Source: an uncultured Pelagibacteraceae bacterium
GTDB taxonomy: Bacteria > Pseudomonadota > Alphaproteobacteria > Pelagibacterales > Pelagibacteraceae
Length of the DNA: 64,000 nt
Reading direction: 5' to 3'
Assembly (NCBI GenBank): GCA_902590115.1
Contig: CACIVM010000003.1
Location: 1-64,000 of the forward strand
Under the pieces are notes generated by a model. The model did not search any database, had not been told where the DNA came from, and saw only the letters and a list, made by a program, of their open reading frames with translations. Shown here piece after piece: positions 43,818 through 51,847 of the stretch (position 1 is its first letter; every line of letters starts with the position of its first letter). The translations under genes and the position numbers were made by a program.

Positions 43818-44849
43818 TTATTTTAAAATTTTGATTTTTTCTTTATTGTCTAAAATATTATCTTTCACTTCCTCAGGATCCTTTATATTTCCTAGTGTAT
43901 TCATAATTGATCTGGCGTCTCTACCAAATCCGTCAGTAGCTGCCATTGCTTGTTCCAATTTTTTTCTTAAATCTTTTATTCCTTCAAAATGCTTTTCAAA
44001 TCTAGAGCTTATATTTCTTAAATCACTATAAATTTGAGTAGCATGTTGTTGTACCTTTAAAGTTTGAAAACCTAAGTGATAAGACTGTAATAATGCTGAT
44101 AAAGAATTAGGCCCTGAAACTGTAACTTTATACTTTGTTCTTAATTCTTGTAACAATAATTCTTTTGATTTTGGATCTCTGTAACTTGAAATTTCTGAGA
44201 ATAATCCTTCTGTTGGAACATAAATAATCGCAAAATCTGTACTTTTTGGTGGAGCAATATATTTTGCATTTACCGATTTAGCTTTTAGTCTAAAAGCAGC
44301 CGCTAAATCTTTTCTCGCCTCTGCCTGAGCCTCTTTATCATTTATTTTATAGGCATCATCAATCGCCTTATATTTTTCAACTGGCCAATGGCTGTCAATT
44401 GGTAACAAAACTTCTTGAAGTTTAATAGCAAATTCAACTGTTTCAGATGTATCATCTTTCATTTTTACATTAGCGATAAATTGTGATGCTGGTAGTAAGT
44501 CTTTGAGAAGAGCGCCTAATCCAAATTCTGCTAGCGTTCCATAAGATTTAACGCCACTTAATATTCTACTAAAACTTTCTTGGCTTTTATTTAATTCACT
44601 TACTTGTTTGTTAAAAACCCCAACTTTCTCATCCACCCTAGTTAAAGCGCCAGTCATATCTTTTGCAATCTCTTTGCTCATGTTTCCAAACGATTGACTA
44701 AAAGAATTTTTAAGTGAGTTTACCTCGTCTTTTAAAATTTGTTCATTGTTTAAATTACTATCTGTTTTTTTTTTTCTGAGAATAATAAAGATTAATAACA
44801 AATTTAAGATTATTAAAGCAGAAATTGCTAAAAAAATTATCGAATCCAT
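43818..44849 (-). CDS. rmuC: RmuC family DNA recombination protein
   Basis: 343 aa. N-terminal membrane segment (residues 4-24), a coiled coil (35-90) and the RmuC nuclease-like domain (100-310) with Y-G-T-L-A-E-F-G-L-G near 103, the segment V-E-F-A-I-K-L near 135 and D-F-A-I-I-Y-V-P-T-E near 205. RmuC limits inversions at short inverted repeats in E. coli; the precise activity is unknown. Length is below the E. coli protein (475 aa), mainly in the coiled coil. Confidence 0.9.
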   Translation of the reverse strand: MDSIIFLAISALIILNLLLIFIILRKKKTDSNLNNEQILKDEVNSLKNSFSQSFGNMSKEIAKDMTGALTRVDEKVGVFNKQVSELNKSQESFSRILSGVKSYGTLAEFGLGALLKDLLPASQFIANVKMKDDTSETVEFAIKLQEVLLPIDSHWPVEKYKAIDDAYKINDKEAQAEARKDLAAAFRLKAKSVNAKYIAPPKSTDFAIIYVPTEGLFSEISSYRDPKSKELLLQELRTKYKVTVSGPNSLSALLQSYHLGFQTLKVQQHATQIYSDLRNISSRFEKHFEGIKDLRKKLEQAMAATDGFGRDARSIMNTLGNIKDPEEVKDNILDNKEKIKILK

Positions 44850-44900
44850 AATTTATAATATACCATTTAAAAATTTAAATGATTATAATATTTTTTTGTA

Positions 44901-44925
44901 TAGGGGCAAATTTTTATTGCCCCTA
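44901..44925. terminator. Stem-loop TAGGGGCAA / TTGCCCCTA
   Basis: A perfect 9-bp GC-rich stem (44901-44909 with 44917-44925) around a 7-nt loop, 7 bp beyond the stop of the minus-strand 63 aa gene. On that strand it is followed by A residues and not T, so terminator activity is uncertain. Confidence 0.4.
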
Positions 44926-44931
44926 CAAAAG

Positions 44932-45123
44932 TTAAATGTTCACCGGTGTTTTTTTTAAGTGCTTTAAAATTTTTCCAGAATTTACGCCCGCTTTAATTTT
45001 ATAGCCGGACGTTCCATTAGCATTAACCTCAACTGCTTTTCTGGATTTTTGCATTTTGTTAATAAGTTCAGCCTGTGATTTGTTTAGGCTGAATTCTTTT
45101 AACATTTTAGAATGTCTATTCAT
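44932..45123 (-). CDS. Small basic protein of unknown function
   Basis: 63 aa with basic N-terminus and a G-T-S-G-Y-K-I-K-A-G motif near residue 37. A run of six G lies 5 nt before the ATG and could bind the ribosome, and a stem-loop follows the stop. No recognised family; flanking gaps on both sides mean it stands as a single gene. Confidence 0.45.
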   Translation of the reverse strand: MNRHSKMLKEFSLNKSQAELINKMQKSRKAVEVNANGTSGYKIKAGVNSGKILKHLKKTPVNI

Positions 45124-45240
45124 AGACCCCCCAATTGTTTCTATTCAACCTACTTTTAACTCATGTAGATGAGCCACTTTTCCACCATGTGGATGGTATA
45201 TTAATATTAATATATTATAATATTTATTACAACAAAATTT

Positions 45241-45378
45241 ATGAGAAATAGTACGCTTGGAATAATAATTGTAATAGCTGGTGTGTTGGTTATTTTTACA
45301 AAACATGAAAGTGCATGGATTATATCTGCGATTCTAATAGGTGGAGGTTCTGGTCTATTTTTTTGGAAGGATAAATAA
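45241..45378 (+). CDS. Very small two-segment membrane protein
   Basis: 45 aa (starts MRNSTLGIIIVIAGVLVIF). Two hydrophobic segments (residues 5-19 and 26-41) separated by T-K-H-E-S-A-W, with a C-terminal W-K-D-K. Such hairpins are common among small membrane proteins. No Shine-Dalgarno sequence is visible; the reading frame continues with 7 bp before the next small gene. Function unknown. Confidence 0.5.
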   Translation: MRNSTLGIIIVIAGVLVIFTKHESAWIISAILIGGGSGLFFWKDK

Positions 45379-45385
45379 TTTTTCA

Positions 45386-45607
45386 ATGGGTAGAAAATTT
45401 TTTTTTATAGTTAATGGCTCAATTGGTGCTTTAATATTTTATTATTTTGTAAGAAAGATACAAATATATTATGATGTTAATATTTCAATTGATGGTTATG
45501 GCCTGGCTGGGGCTGTTTGGTACGGATTAGGATTAGGTTTTATATTTGGAGTAAAATTTATAAGAGTGCAAGATATACTTAAATTAATTAAAAAAATAAA
45601 ATTTTAG
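45386..45607 (+). CDS. Small membrane protein of unknown function
   Basis: 73 aa from ATG 45386 (MGRKFFFIVNGSIGA). Two hydrophobic segments, residues 4-20 and 37-54 (G-L-A-G-A-V-W-Y-G-L-G-L-G-F-I-F-G), and a basic C-terminus. The frame is open back to 45341, but that part overlaps the preceding 45 aa gene. Five bases separate it from the next gene. Confidence 0.55.
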   Translation: MGRKFFFIVNGSIGALIFYYFVRKIQIYYDVNISIDGYGLAGAVWYGLGLGFIFGVKFIRVQDILKLIKKIKF

Positions 45608-45612
45608 TATTT

Positions 45613-46227
45613 ATGAAAAAAATTTGTATTATTTTTGGGCATCCAAATTCTAAAACTTCTTTTAACAGCGCTGTAAGAGATACATTTATTGAGGAAGCAA
45701 AAAAAGATGGTCACAAAATTGATTTAATAAATCTTTTTGATGAAAAGGAACAATTGCCTTTTTATAATCAAGAAATTAATCCTCCGCCTCAACTGGTTTT
45801 AGATTATAGAAAGAGATTGGAAGACTGTGATGTGATGTTCTTAATCAGCCCTTGTCATAACTTGAGATTATCTAGTATTACAGAAAATTTCGTGGATTGG
45901 TGCCTGCACCCGCGCTGGTACTTTAGCTACAGGTCTTTAGTGCCTGGGAGTAAGTTTTTTAAAAATTATGGTTATCCAGTTCCTGGAGCCATGAAAGGAA
46001 AATTGGGAATAATTGCGATTAGCTATGGAGGACCTATGGTAAGCTACTGGAATTTTTCTTTTTTTGATAATATTCCATATAGAAGAATTAAAAAAACTGT
46101 TTTTCAACTTGGTGGGCTTTCGACAAAATACATAAGGTTTTACTCAGTATTGCCCCAAATGGACAAAAAAGTATTTGATAATCATATGGAACGAGTTAAA
46201 GAATTAGTAAGAAGTTTAAAAAAATAA
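45613..46227 (+). CDS. Flavodoxin-fold NAD(P)H oxidoreductase
   Basis: 204 aa of the Flavodoxin_2 group (KefF/MdaB/NQO-type). Starts I-C-I-I-F-G-H-P-N-S-K-T-S, the FMN/FAD phosphate-binding segment; then L-I-S-P-C-H-N near residue 78 and A-I-S-Y-G-G-P near 136. Probably a two-electron quinone or electrophile reductase. No KefC partner is adjacent, so a role in potassium efflux control is not supported. Confidence 0.75.
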   Translation: MKKICIIFGHPNSKTSFNSAVRDTFIEEAKKDGHKIDLINLFDEKEQLPFYNQEINPPPQLVLDYRKRLEDCDVMFLISPCHNLRLSSITENFVDWCLHPRWYFSYRSLVPGSKFFKNYGYPVPGAMKGKLGIIAISYGGPMVSYWNFSFFDNIPYRRIKKTVFQLGGLSTKYIRFYSVLPQMDKKVFDNHMERVKELVRSLKK

Positions 46228-46258
46228 AAAAACGTTTATGTTGGTTTTGAGGTAGTTT

Positions 46259-46706
46259 ATGGAAAAATTTAAAAACTGGATGGTAGAAAGTGCTAACATC
46301 ATGTTCGATGACAGTAAAAATGATTTAAGATCTCTTCCAAAATCTGTTCGATTACAAATTTTAATAGTTCTCTCTTTTATTTGGTCAACAGTTTTTAGTC
46401 TATATGTTTTTAGTTTGACTACTTTTATTTGGGGGTGGGCCAGGTGTAGTTCTTGCTCACATAGGTCTTATAATAGCAGTCTATATTACATTTAAATTTT
46501 TTCATAAAGCCGAGAAAGAGAGAAAAAGTGTTTTTGAAACTGGAAATTATAATCCAGCAAAAATTTTTGTATTATTCTTTATAGTTTTTTTTATTTTCAT
46601 TTTTACGAAGGGAATAGAAGTTTTAACAAAATCTAACTCTTATACAATTCAATATGATGGACCAAAAAAATCTACAATTGAAAGAATTAAAGAATTTGTA
46701 AAATAA
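46259..46706 (+). pseudogene. Membrane protein gene interrupted by a one-base frameshift
   Basis: The first frame (46259-46495) encodes a protein that stays sensible until about residue 58 (S-L-T-T-F-I-W-G), then ends in unlike residues. Removing one G from the run of five at 46431-46435 joins it to a second open frame that continues G-P-G-V-V-L-A-H-I-G, has two further membrane segments and ends at TAA 46704-46706, giving about 148 aa. Three hydrophobic segments in all. Either a sequencing or assembly error in the G run, a recent mutation or phase variation. Family unknown. Confidence 0.7.
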
Positions 46707-46709
46707 TAT

Positions 46710-47357
46710 ATGTGTGGCAGGTTTGCACAATCGCAAATAATTAAAAATACGTCCGACATAATCAAAAGTGTTATAGGTAAAGTTGAAACAATCGATAATT
46801 TCAATATTAGTCCTGGCCAAGAAGCTGCGGTTATTAAAAAATATAGCAATGGAAGAGCTTTAGAAACTTCCTTTTTTTCTATCTTTCCTTCATGGGCTAA
46901 GGAAAAAGAGGGGTTTAGACCTTTACATAACACCAGGATAGAAAGTTTAAATAAACCTTATTTCAAAAAACTAATTTCACAAAATAGATTATTAGTTCCT
47001 TGTAGTTATTTTTTTGAGTGGTTAAAACATGAATCTGGAAAAAAAATTCCTTATTGTTTTAAAATGAAGAATGAAAGTGAAGTAATGTTTTTTGCTGGTA
47101 TCTTCGAAAGAAATCAATTTAGTATAATTACAAGAGAAGCAACTGATTTAAACAAAAAGATTCATCACCGTCAGCCGATGATAGTAAATAAATCTAAAAT
47201 AAACGATTATCTTAATTTAAAAAATGATGCGTTGAGTGTTTTAAAGTCAATTAAGTCGCCTGATCTTGATTTTTATGAGATTAGTTCAAATATAAATAAC
47301 CCAAAGAATAACTACAAAGAGCTGATATTTCCATTGCCAAATAAAGCTCTTATATAA
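46710..47357 (+). CDS. SRAP domain protein (YedK/HMCES type)
   Basis: Forms a stable thiazolidine crosslink with abasic sites in single-stranded DNA. 215 aa, with the catalytic Cys2 (M-C-G-R-F) exposed after methionine removal, H-N-T-R-I-E-S near residue 72, the P-C-S-Y-F-F-E-W segment near 97 and the histidine in H-H-R-Q-P-M-I near 152. Lies 3 bp after the frameshifted gene. Confidence 0.92.
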   Translation: MCGRFAQSQIIKNTSDIIKSVIGKVETIDNFNISPGQEAAVIKKYSNGRALETSFFSIFPSWAKEKEGFRPLHNTRIESLNKPYFKKLISQNRLLVPCSYFFEWLKHESGKKIPYCFKMKNESEVMFFAGIFERNQFSIITREATDLNKKIHHRQPMIVNKSKINDYLNLKNDALSVLKSIKSPDLDFYEISSNINNPKNNYKELIFPLPNKALI

Positions 47358-47368
47358 TAAAATATTTT

Positions 47369-48166
47369 ATGAATAAAATTAATTTCAAACCAACGACTAA
47401 TAATGTTGGCTGTTTTGTGGAAACAGATTTAAAAATTTTAGATAGAAGTAAAATCAAACAAATAAAATTAAATTTAGATAATTATGGTGTTCTTTTTTTT
47501 AAAGATCAATCTTTAACACCCCAAGAATATATGAATTTTTCATCTTATTTTGGATCCCCAGCAAAATATCCAATGCTTAAACCTCACAATGACTTTAAAC
47601 ATATTTATGTAATAGAGCGTAAAAAAAGTGACACCGGGAAAAGTTTTGGAGAGGGCTATCATACTGACTCTCAATATCTTGAAAATCCTCCACGTTATAC
47701 TTTTCTACAAGCTATTGATGTGCCGAGTGAGGGTATAGGAAATACTCTATTTTCCAATCAATTTTTAGCATACCAAGCTTTACCTGGGGATTTAAAAAAA
47801 AAAATTAATAAATTAAAGGGTCTATTTTCATCTCAGGGAAAAATTGCTGATACACGAGTTCAAAGAGAAAAAGAACATGGAACTAATGGGACAAAAGAAA
47901 TTAAAGCTATTCACAAAATTGTTCAAACAATAAACGGGAAAAAGTCTATCTATTGCTCACCAGGGCATTTAATCAAATTTATAAACTGTGATAGTAATCA
48001 AGAGAGGCTAATAAGTTTTCTTTCTTCTCACCAAATAAAAAAAGAATTTACTTATAGCTATAGTTGGAAAAAAGGTGATATTGCTATTTGGTCAAACAGA
48101 TCTATGCTTCACGCAGCTACAGCATTTAATGGTGATAGAAAAATGTTCAGAATAACTATTCAATAA
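47369..48166 (+). CDS. TauD/TfdA-family Fe(II)/2-oxoglutarate dioxygenase
   Basis: 265 aa. Iron facial triad visible as H-T-D in G-Y-H-T-D-S-Q-Y (near residue 91) and the distal histidine in S-M-L-H-A-A-T near 248; Arg in M-F-R-I-T-I near 260 should bind 2-oxoglutarate. Members release sulfite from taurine, or hydroxylate carnitine precursors or herbicides; the substrate here cannot be named. SAR11 cells use reduced sulfur and methylated amines, so such substrates are plausible. The end overlaps convergent purK by 11 bp. Confidence 0.82.
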   Translation: MNKINFKPTTNNVGCFVETDLKILDRSKIKQIKLNLDNYGVLFFKDQSLTPQEYMNFSSYFGSPAKYPMLKPHNDFKHIYVIERKKSDTGKSFGEGYHTDSQYLENPPRYTFLQAIDVPSEGIGNTLFSNQFLAYQALPGDLKKKINKLKGLFSSQGKIADTRVQREKEHGTNGTKEIKAIHKIVQTINGKKSIYCSPGHLIKFINCDSNQERLISFLSSHQIKKEFTYSYSWKKGDIAIWSNRSMLHAATAFNGDRKMFRITIQ

Positions 48167-49187
48167 TATTTATGTGGCCCATTTTTCGTCCAGGCCGTAT
48201 TTCATTTTTTTTATAGTCAAAAAAGAATTCATTAGAGCTAAAATTTTTTTTTCTATAATTAATAATTTCATTTCCAATAATATTTATCATTTTTCCTCTT
48301 TTTATTTTTTTTAGTGGAACAAATTCTAGGTTACAACATGCTCTTACATGCTGTGAAAACTGTGAAGAATTAGAAGCATGAGTTGTTATCCATCCACTAT
48401 TATGTGGTCGTGAGGCGCTTTCGTTTACTAATAGCTGACCTTCTTTGTCTATAAAAAATTCTACAGCCATTGTACCTATATATCTATGATTATTCAAAAT
48501 TTTTTTTGTAAAGTCTTTTGCTTTTTCGTATACATCTTGTGATATATCAGCCGGAACAATTGTCTCCCTTAAAATTTTTGCTTTATGTTTATTTTCAAAA
48601 GGTTCAAATATGTTAATTTTACCGTCTAAATATCTAGTCGCTATAACTGAAATCTCTTTTTTTAAATCAACTTTTTTTTCTAAAATAAAATTATTATCAA
48701 ATTTTATCTTATATTTTTTTAGATCATCTAAAGAATTTAATTCATAGGTTGAAAGGCCATCGTACCCAAAGTCACCTTTAAGTAATCCAGGTATTAAATT
48801 ATCATTCTTAATTATTTCTTCAATGCTATTTATTTCTATATAATTTGTTGTCGGCAGCCCCAAAGATTTAAAAAAATCTTTTTCTTTTTTTCTAGATGAC
48901 ACAAGAAGATTTATCTCAGGTTTAGGGAACACTTTTTTGTATTTTTCTATGATTTTTAAAGTATCAAAATCAAATTTTTCAAATTCCATCGTAGCTACAT
49001 CAATTTTTTCCGCAAATTCAATAATCTTATTTTTTTCTTTTTTATTAAAATGAATGTATTCATCACATAAATTTTTTGATGGCCCGTCTATATCGTCGGA
49101 TAAAATTACTGTTTTGATATTTAGCTCTCTGGCAGCCAAACAAAGGCCCATACTAAGTTGTCCAGAGCCGCATATACCAAGTTTCAT
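48156..49187 (-). CDS. purK: N5-carboxyaminoimidazole ribonucleotide synthase
   Basis: ATP-grasp enzyme of purine synthesis, 343 aa. N-terminal G-S-G-Q-L-S-M-G-L near residue 7; ATP-grasp core with G-L-L-K-G-D-F-G-Y-D-G near 133 and V-E-F-F-I-D-K-E-G, N-E-S-A-S-R-P-H-N-S-G near 245-265. The Y-D-G-K-G-type loop reads Y-D-G-L. ATGA overlap with purE, so the product passes to the next enzyme from one transcript. Confidence 0.93.
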   Translation of the reverse strand: MKLGICGSGQLSMGLCLAARELNIKTVILSDDIDGPSKNLCDEYIHFNKKEKNKIIEFAEKIDVATMEFEKFDFDTLKIIEKYKKVFPKPEINLLVSSRKKEKDFFKSLGLPTTNYIEINSIEEIIKNDNLIPGLLKGDFGYDGLSTYELNSLDDLKKYKIKFDNNFILEKKVDLKKEISVIATRYLDGKINIFEPFENKHKAKILRETIVPADISQDVYEKAKDFTKKILNNHRYIGTMAVEFFIDKEGQLLVNESASRPHNSGWITTHASNSSQFSQHVRACCNLEFVPLKKIKRGKMINIIGNEIINYRKKNFSSNEFFFDYKKNEIRPGRKMGHINIIE

Positions 49188-49681
49188 CTTTTTTTAGGTT
49201 TTTTTCTTACTGATTTAGTTAATTTAGACCTGAATTTTTCCAGTCTCATAGCAACTTTTTTGTCTTGTAGTGCGATTATTGATGCGGCTATTAACCCGGC
49301 ATTTGTGCCACCATCTATGGCAGTAGTTGCAACGGGAACCCCACTTGGCATTTCATTGGTTGAAAAAAGTGCGGCGATGCCATCGCTTTTCTTATCTTTA
49401 ATCGGTACACCAATGACAGGTAATTTTTTTTTTAGTAACGATGCACACATACCAGCTAAGTGAGCAGCTCTCCCCGCGCCTGCACAAATTACTGAATAAT
49501 GGTTATGGGCATTTTTTGCGAATTGATATAATCTATGAGGAGTACGATGAGCGCTTACAATTAAAACATCATGTTTCACACCAAGTTGTTTAAGAATAAT
49601 TTCACAATCTTTCATTACCGGATAATCGCTTTGAGAACCCATTATAACTGCAACTTTAAGTGTTTTTTTGATTATAGTCAC
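49184..49681 (-). CDS. purE: N5-CAIR mutase
   Basis: Moves the carboxyl group on the imidazole ribonucleotide. 165 aa with V-I-M-G-S-Q-S-D-Y-P near residue 12, S-A-H-R-T-P near 43 and A-G-A-G-R-A-A-H-L-A near 66, all active-site segments of class I PurE. Starts with GTG at 49681. It leads the purE-purK pair. Confidence 0.95.
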   Translation of the reverse strand: MTIIKKTLKVAVIMGSQSDYPVMKDCEIILKQLGVKHDVLIVSAHRTPHRLYQFAKNAHNHYSVICAGAGRAAHLAGMCASLLKKKLPVIGVPIKDKKSDGIAALFSTNEMPSGVPVATTAIDGGTNAGLIAASIIALQDKKVAMRLEKFRSKLTKSVRKKPKKR

Positions 49682-49961
49682 AAATCAATTTATCAATTTG
49701 AATAAATAAATCAATAATTGCTAGTGAATTATTAACGCCAATCAGATTTTGGCTCTAAAATTCATGTATTTTGCAGAATTTTGTAATTCAAAAATTGAAA
49801 TATTCTTAGTTTGGTTTTTTTTGTTTTTAAACTTATTTTTTTTTGATTTTATATTTAAACGCATAATACATGTATAATTGATTATCAGTTTGGCAGTAAT
49901 GTCTTTTTTGCAACTTAGAAATGAATAATTTAAAAAAATGTCGAATGTAAGGCAAAATCAC
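49682..49961. other. Intergenic region of 280 bp
   Basis: Upstream of purE and downstream of ybgC on the minus strand. It is extremely AT-rich. I see a possible 40-codon minus-strand reading frame (49864-49742, lysine and asparagine rich, no ribosome-binding site) and AT promoter-like words near 49865-49885, but no riboswitch core, RNA gene or repeat. Confidence 0.4.
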
Positions 49962-50357
49962 TTAAATTTTAGCTAGAATATTTTTCGGGATTTTTTGTAT
50001 TGATCCGTCAGATTTAACTGTTGCCAATTCAACTTCTGAAGAAAATAATAGTTTATTATTGTTAAATATTTTCTGGTCTAAAACCAATCTAACGGCTGTT
50101 TTTTTTAATATTTTAGTCACAACCTTAAGATTGTCCTCGAACTTAGCTGATTTAATGTACTTTGCTCTTATCTCTTTTACTAAGAAAATTAAGTTATATT
50201 GATTTTTTAAATCAAAATGCTTAAGCTTTAATTGTTGATATATCATTTCAGTTCTAGCTCTCTCTATAAACTTTAGGTAATTTGCGTAATAAACCACACC
50301 TCCTGAGTCGGTATCTTCGTAATACACCTTGGTTTGATAAGTAAAATTTTTAGTCAT
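49962..50357 (-). CDS. ybgC: YbgC-type acyl-CoA thioesterase
   Basis: Hot-dog fold thioesterase of 131 aa: V-Y-Y-E-D-T-D-S-G-G-V-V-Y-Y-A-N-Y near residue 11 holds the catalytic aspartate, followed by F-I-E-R-A-R-T-E near 30. In many bacteria it lies with tol-pal; here it stands alone. A perfect TATAAT (50368-50363) is only 5 nt before the ATG, so the mRNA may start at or near the start codon. Confidence 0.88.
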   Translation of the reverse strand: MTKNFTYQTKVYYEDTDSGGVVYYANYLKFIERARTEMIYQQLKLKHFDLKNQYNLIFLVKEIRAKYIKSAKFEDNLKVVTKILKKTAVRLVLDQKIFNNNKLLFSSEVELATVKSDGSIQKIPKNILAKI

Positions 50358-50489
50358 AAATTATTATACTACATATTTTGAACAATTTTGTGACAATTTA
50401 ACTTCAAAAAGTAGAGTTAAGTAAGCAGTTAAATAAATTTAAATAAAGATAATATATCTTTTTAAGTTCCTAAAGGAGGTTGACTCAAG

Positions 50490-50690
50490 ATGAAATTGAT
50501 AAATATTATTCTAATATGTTCCTTATTGGTAGGTTGTGCAGGTGGCAACGTTGCTAAAATAAAATTTGGCAAAAGATGTTCTGTAGCGGACTCCAAGGGT
50601 AATTTTCAAGCTAGTTATGTTTGGTTTGTAAGTAAACAGGCTCTAGACCAGTTTGATAGTCGTATAAACAAAAAAAATTGTGAAAGTTAA
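50490..50690 (+). CDS. Small lipoprotein
   Basis: 66 aa with a signal peptide and lipobox L-V-G-C (Cys16), then a mature part of 51 residues with two more cysteines (31 and 64) that may pair. AAAGGAGG lies 10 nt before the ATG, one of the strongest ribosome-binding sites here, and a terminator follows the stop. Probably an abundant envelope lipoprotein of unknown role. Confidence 0.75.
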   Translation: MKLINIILICSLLVGCAGGNVAKIKFGKRCSVADSKGNFQASYVWFVSKQALDQFDSRINKKNCES

Positions 50691-50720
50691 GTCTATTTGA
50701 CAATTATTTAATTTATTATA

Positions 50721-50746
50721 ATAAGGGGTATGTATTTACCCCTTAT
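50721..50746 (+). terminator. Stem-loop after the small lipoprotein gene
   Basis: ATAAGGGGTA (50721-50730) pairs perfectly with TACCCCTTAT (50737-50746) around a 6-nt loop, 31 bp after the stop. The following sequence is AT-rich without a pure T tract. Confidence 0.65.
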
Positions 50747-50803
50747 ATATAAAAAATTTATCCATTTAACGAAATTTCATATATTAAAAGAAAAAAAAAA
50801 ATA

Positions 50804-51847
50804 ATGGTAAAAATTCTTTTAATTGTGCTATTAATTAGCCTTACAAATAATTTAATGGCTGACAAACCTTATCATATATTGCCAGATGGTACTTTTAGAA
50901 ATCCTGAAGGTTCGCCTAAAAGAGATCCAAATGTAAAATGGTCATATAAAATTTTTAATGAGGAAAGAAAAAAAATTCAAATAGATTTTCCATCAAATCA
51001 TGTTATCCCAGAAAATAAAGTTTTAGAAAATTTTGATAAATATAAAAATACAGATAGTATTACATGGCTGGGTCATGCTACCTTTTTAATAAGATTAGGT
51101 AATACAACAATAATAACTGACCCTTTTTTTTCGAAGAATGCTGGTCCATTAATATTTGGACCAAAAAGATATGTAGATCCAGCCATAAGTTTAAAAAATT
51201 TACCCAAAATAGATTTATTCTTACAAACACACAATCATTATGATCATCTAGACTTATCATCAATTCGAAATTTCCCTTATAAAAAAAGCAAAGTAATAAC
51301 TCCACTTAAATTATCAAAATATTTTAGTGGCTTCAAAGATGTAAATGAACTTGATTGGTATCAAAAAATTAAAATTAATGAAGAATTGAGTGTTACCTTA
51401 TTACCTGCAGTTCATTGGTCTAAAAGAACATTATTTGATACCAATAAAACTCTTTGGGGAAGCTTTTTAATACAATTTAAAGATAAAAAAATTTTTTTTG
51501 CTTGTGATACAGGCGTTGGAGATATTTACAAAAAATTAGGTAAAGATTATGGGCCAATAGATTTAACGTTTATAAATATTGGCGCTTATAATTTTTTCCC
51601 GATAATGCCAGTAAAAGATAAATCAATTTATCACACTAATCCTGAGGAGGCTCTTAGTATTGGGAGGGATTTAAAGTCAAAAAAAATGATTGGAATGCAT
51701 TGGGGTACTGTTATTTTGTCTCTAGAGCCTATAATGGATCCACCAAAAAGATTTAAAAAAAATGCTACCAAGTTTGGTTTCACAGAAAATGATATATATA
51801 ATTTTAAGATAGGACAAGTTTCAAAGCTTAGTGATATTCTGAATTAA
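50804..51847 (+). CDS. Secreted NAPE-PLD-like metallo-beta-lactamase fold hydrolase
   Basis: 347 aa with a signal peptide (residues 1-19) and the zinc motif T-H-N-H-Y-D-H-L-D near residue 143; I-T-W-L-G-H-A-T-F-L-I-R near 85 and the later H-W near 204 and D-T-G-V near 236 fit the group of UlaG and N-acylphosphatidylethanolamine phospholipase D. A periplasmic phosphodiesterase acting on N-acyl phospholipid or similar is plausible; the substrate is not certain. Its stop shares TTAA with the convergent gene. Confidence 0.8.
   Translation: MVKILLIVLLISLTNNLMADKPYHILPDGTFRNPEGSPKRDPNVKWSYKIFNEERKKIQIDFPSNHVIPENKVLENFDKYKNTDSITWLGHATFLIRLGNTTIITDPFFSKNAGPLIFGPKRYVDPAISLKNLPKIDLFLQTHNHYDHLDLSSIRNFPYKKSKVITPLKLSKYFSGFKDVNELDWYQKIKINEELSVTLLPAVHWSKRTLFDTNKTLWGSFLIQFKDKKIFFACDTGVGDIYKKLGKDYGPIDLTFINIGAYNFFPIMPVKDKSIYHTNPEEALSIGRDLKSKKMIGMHWGTVILSLEPIMDPPKRFKKNATKFGFTENDIYNFKIGQVSKLSDILN

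Noticed and set aside
49742..49864. 40-codon minus-strand reading frame upstream of purE
   Set aside because: Low complexity and no initiation signal.
50363..50395. TTGTCAC-AAAA-TTGTTCA upstream of ybgC as a Pho box
   Set aside because: The second half-site matches poorly and differs from the two good sites; the gene has no phosphate link.
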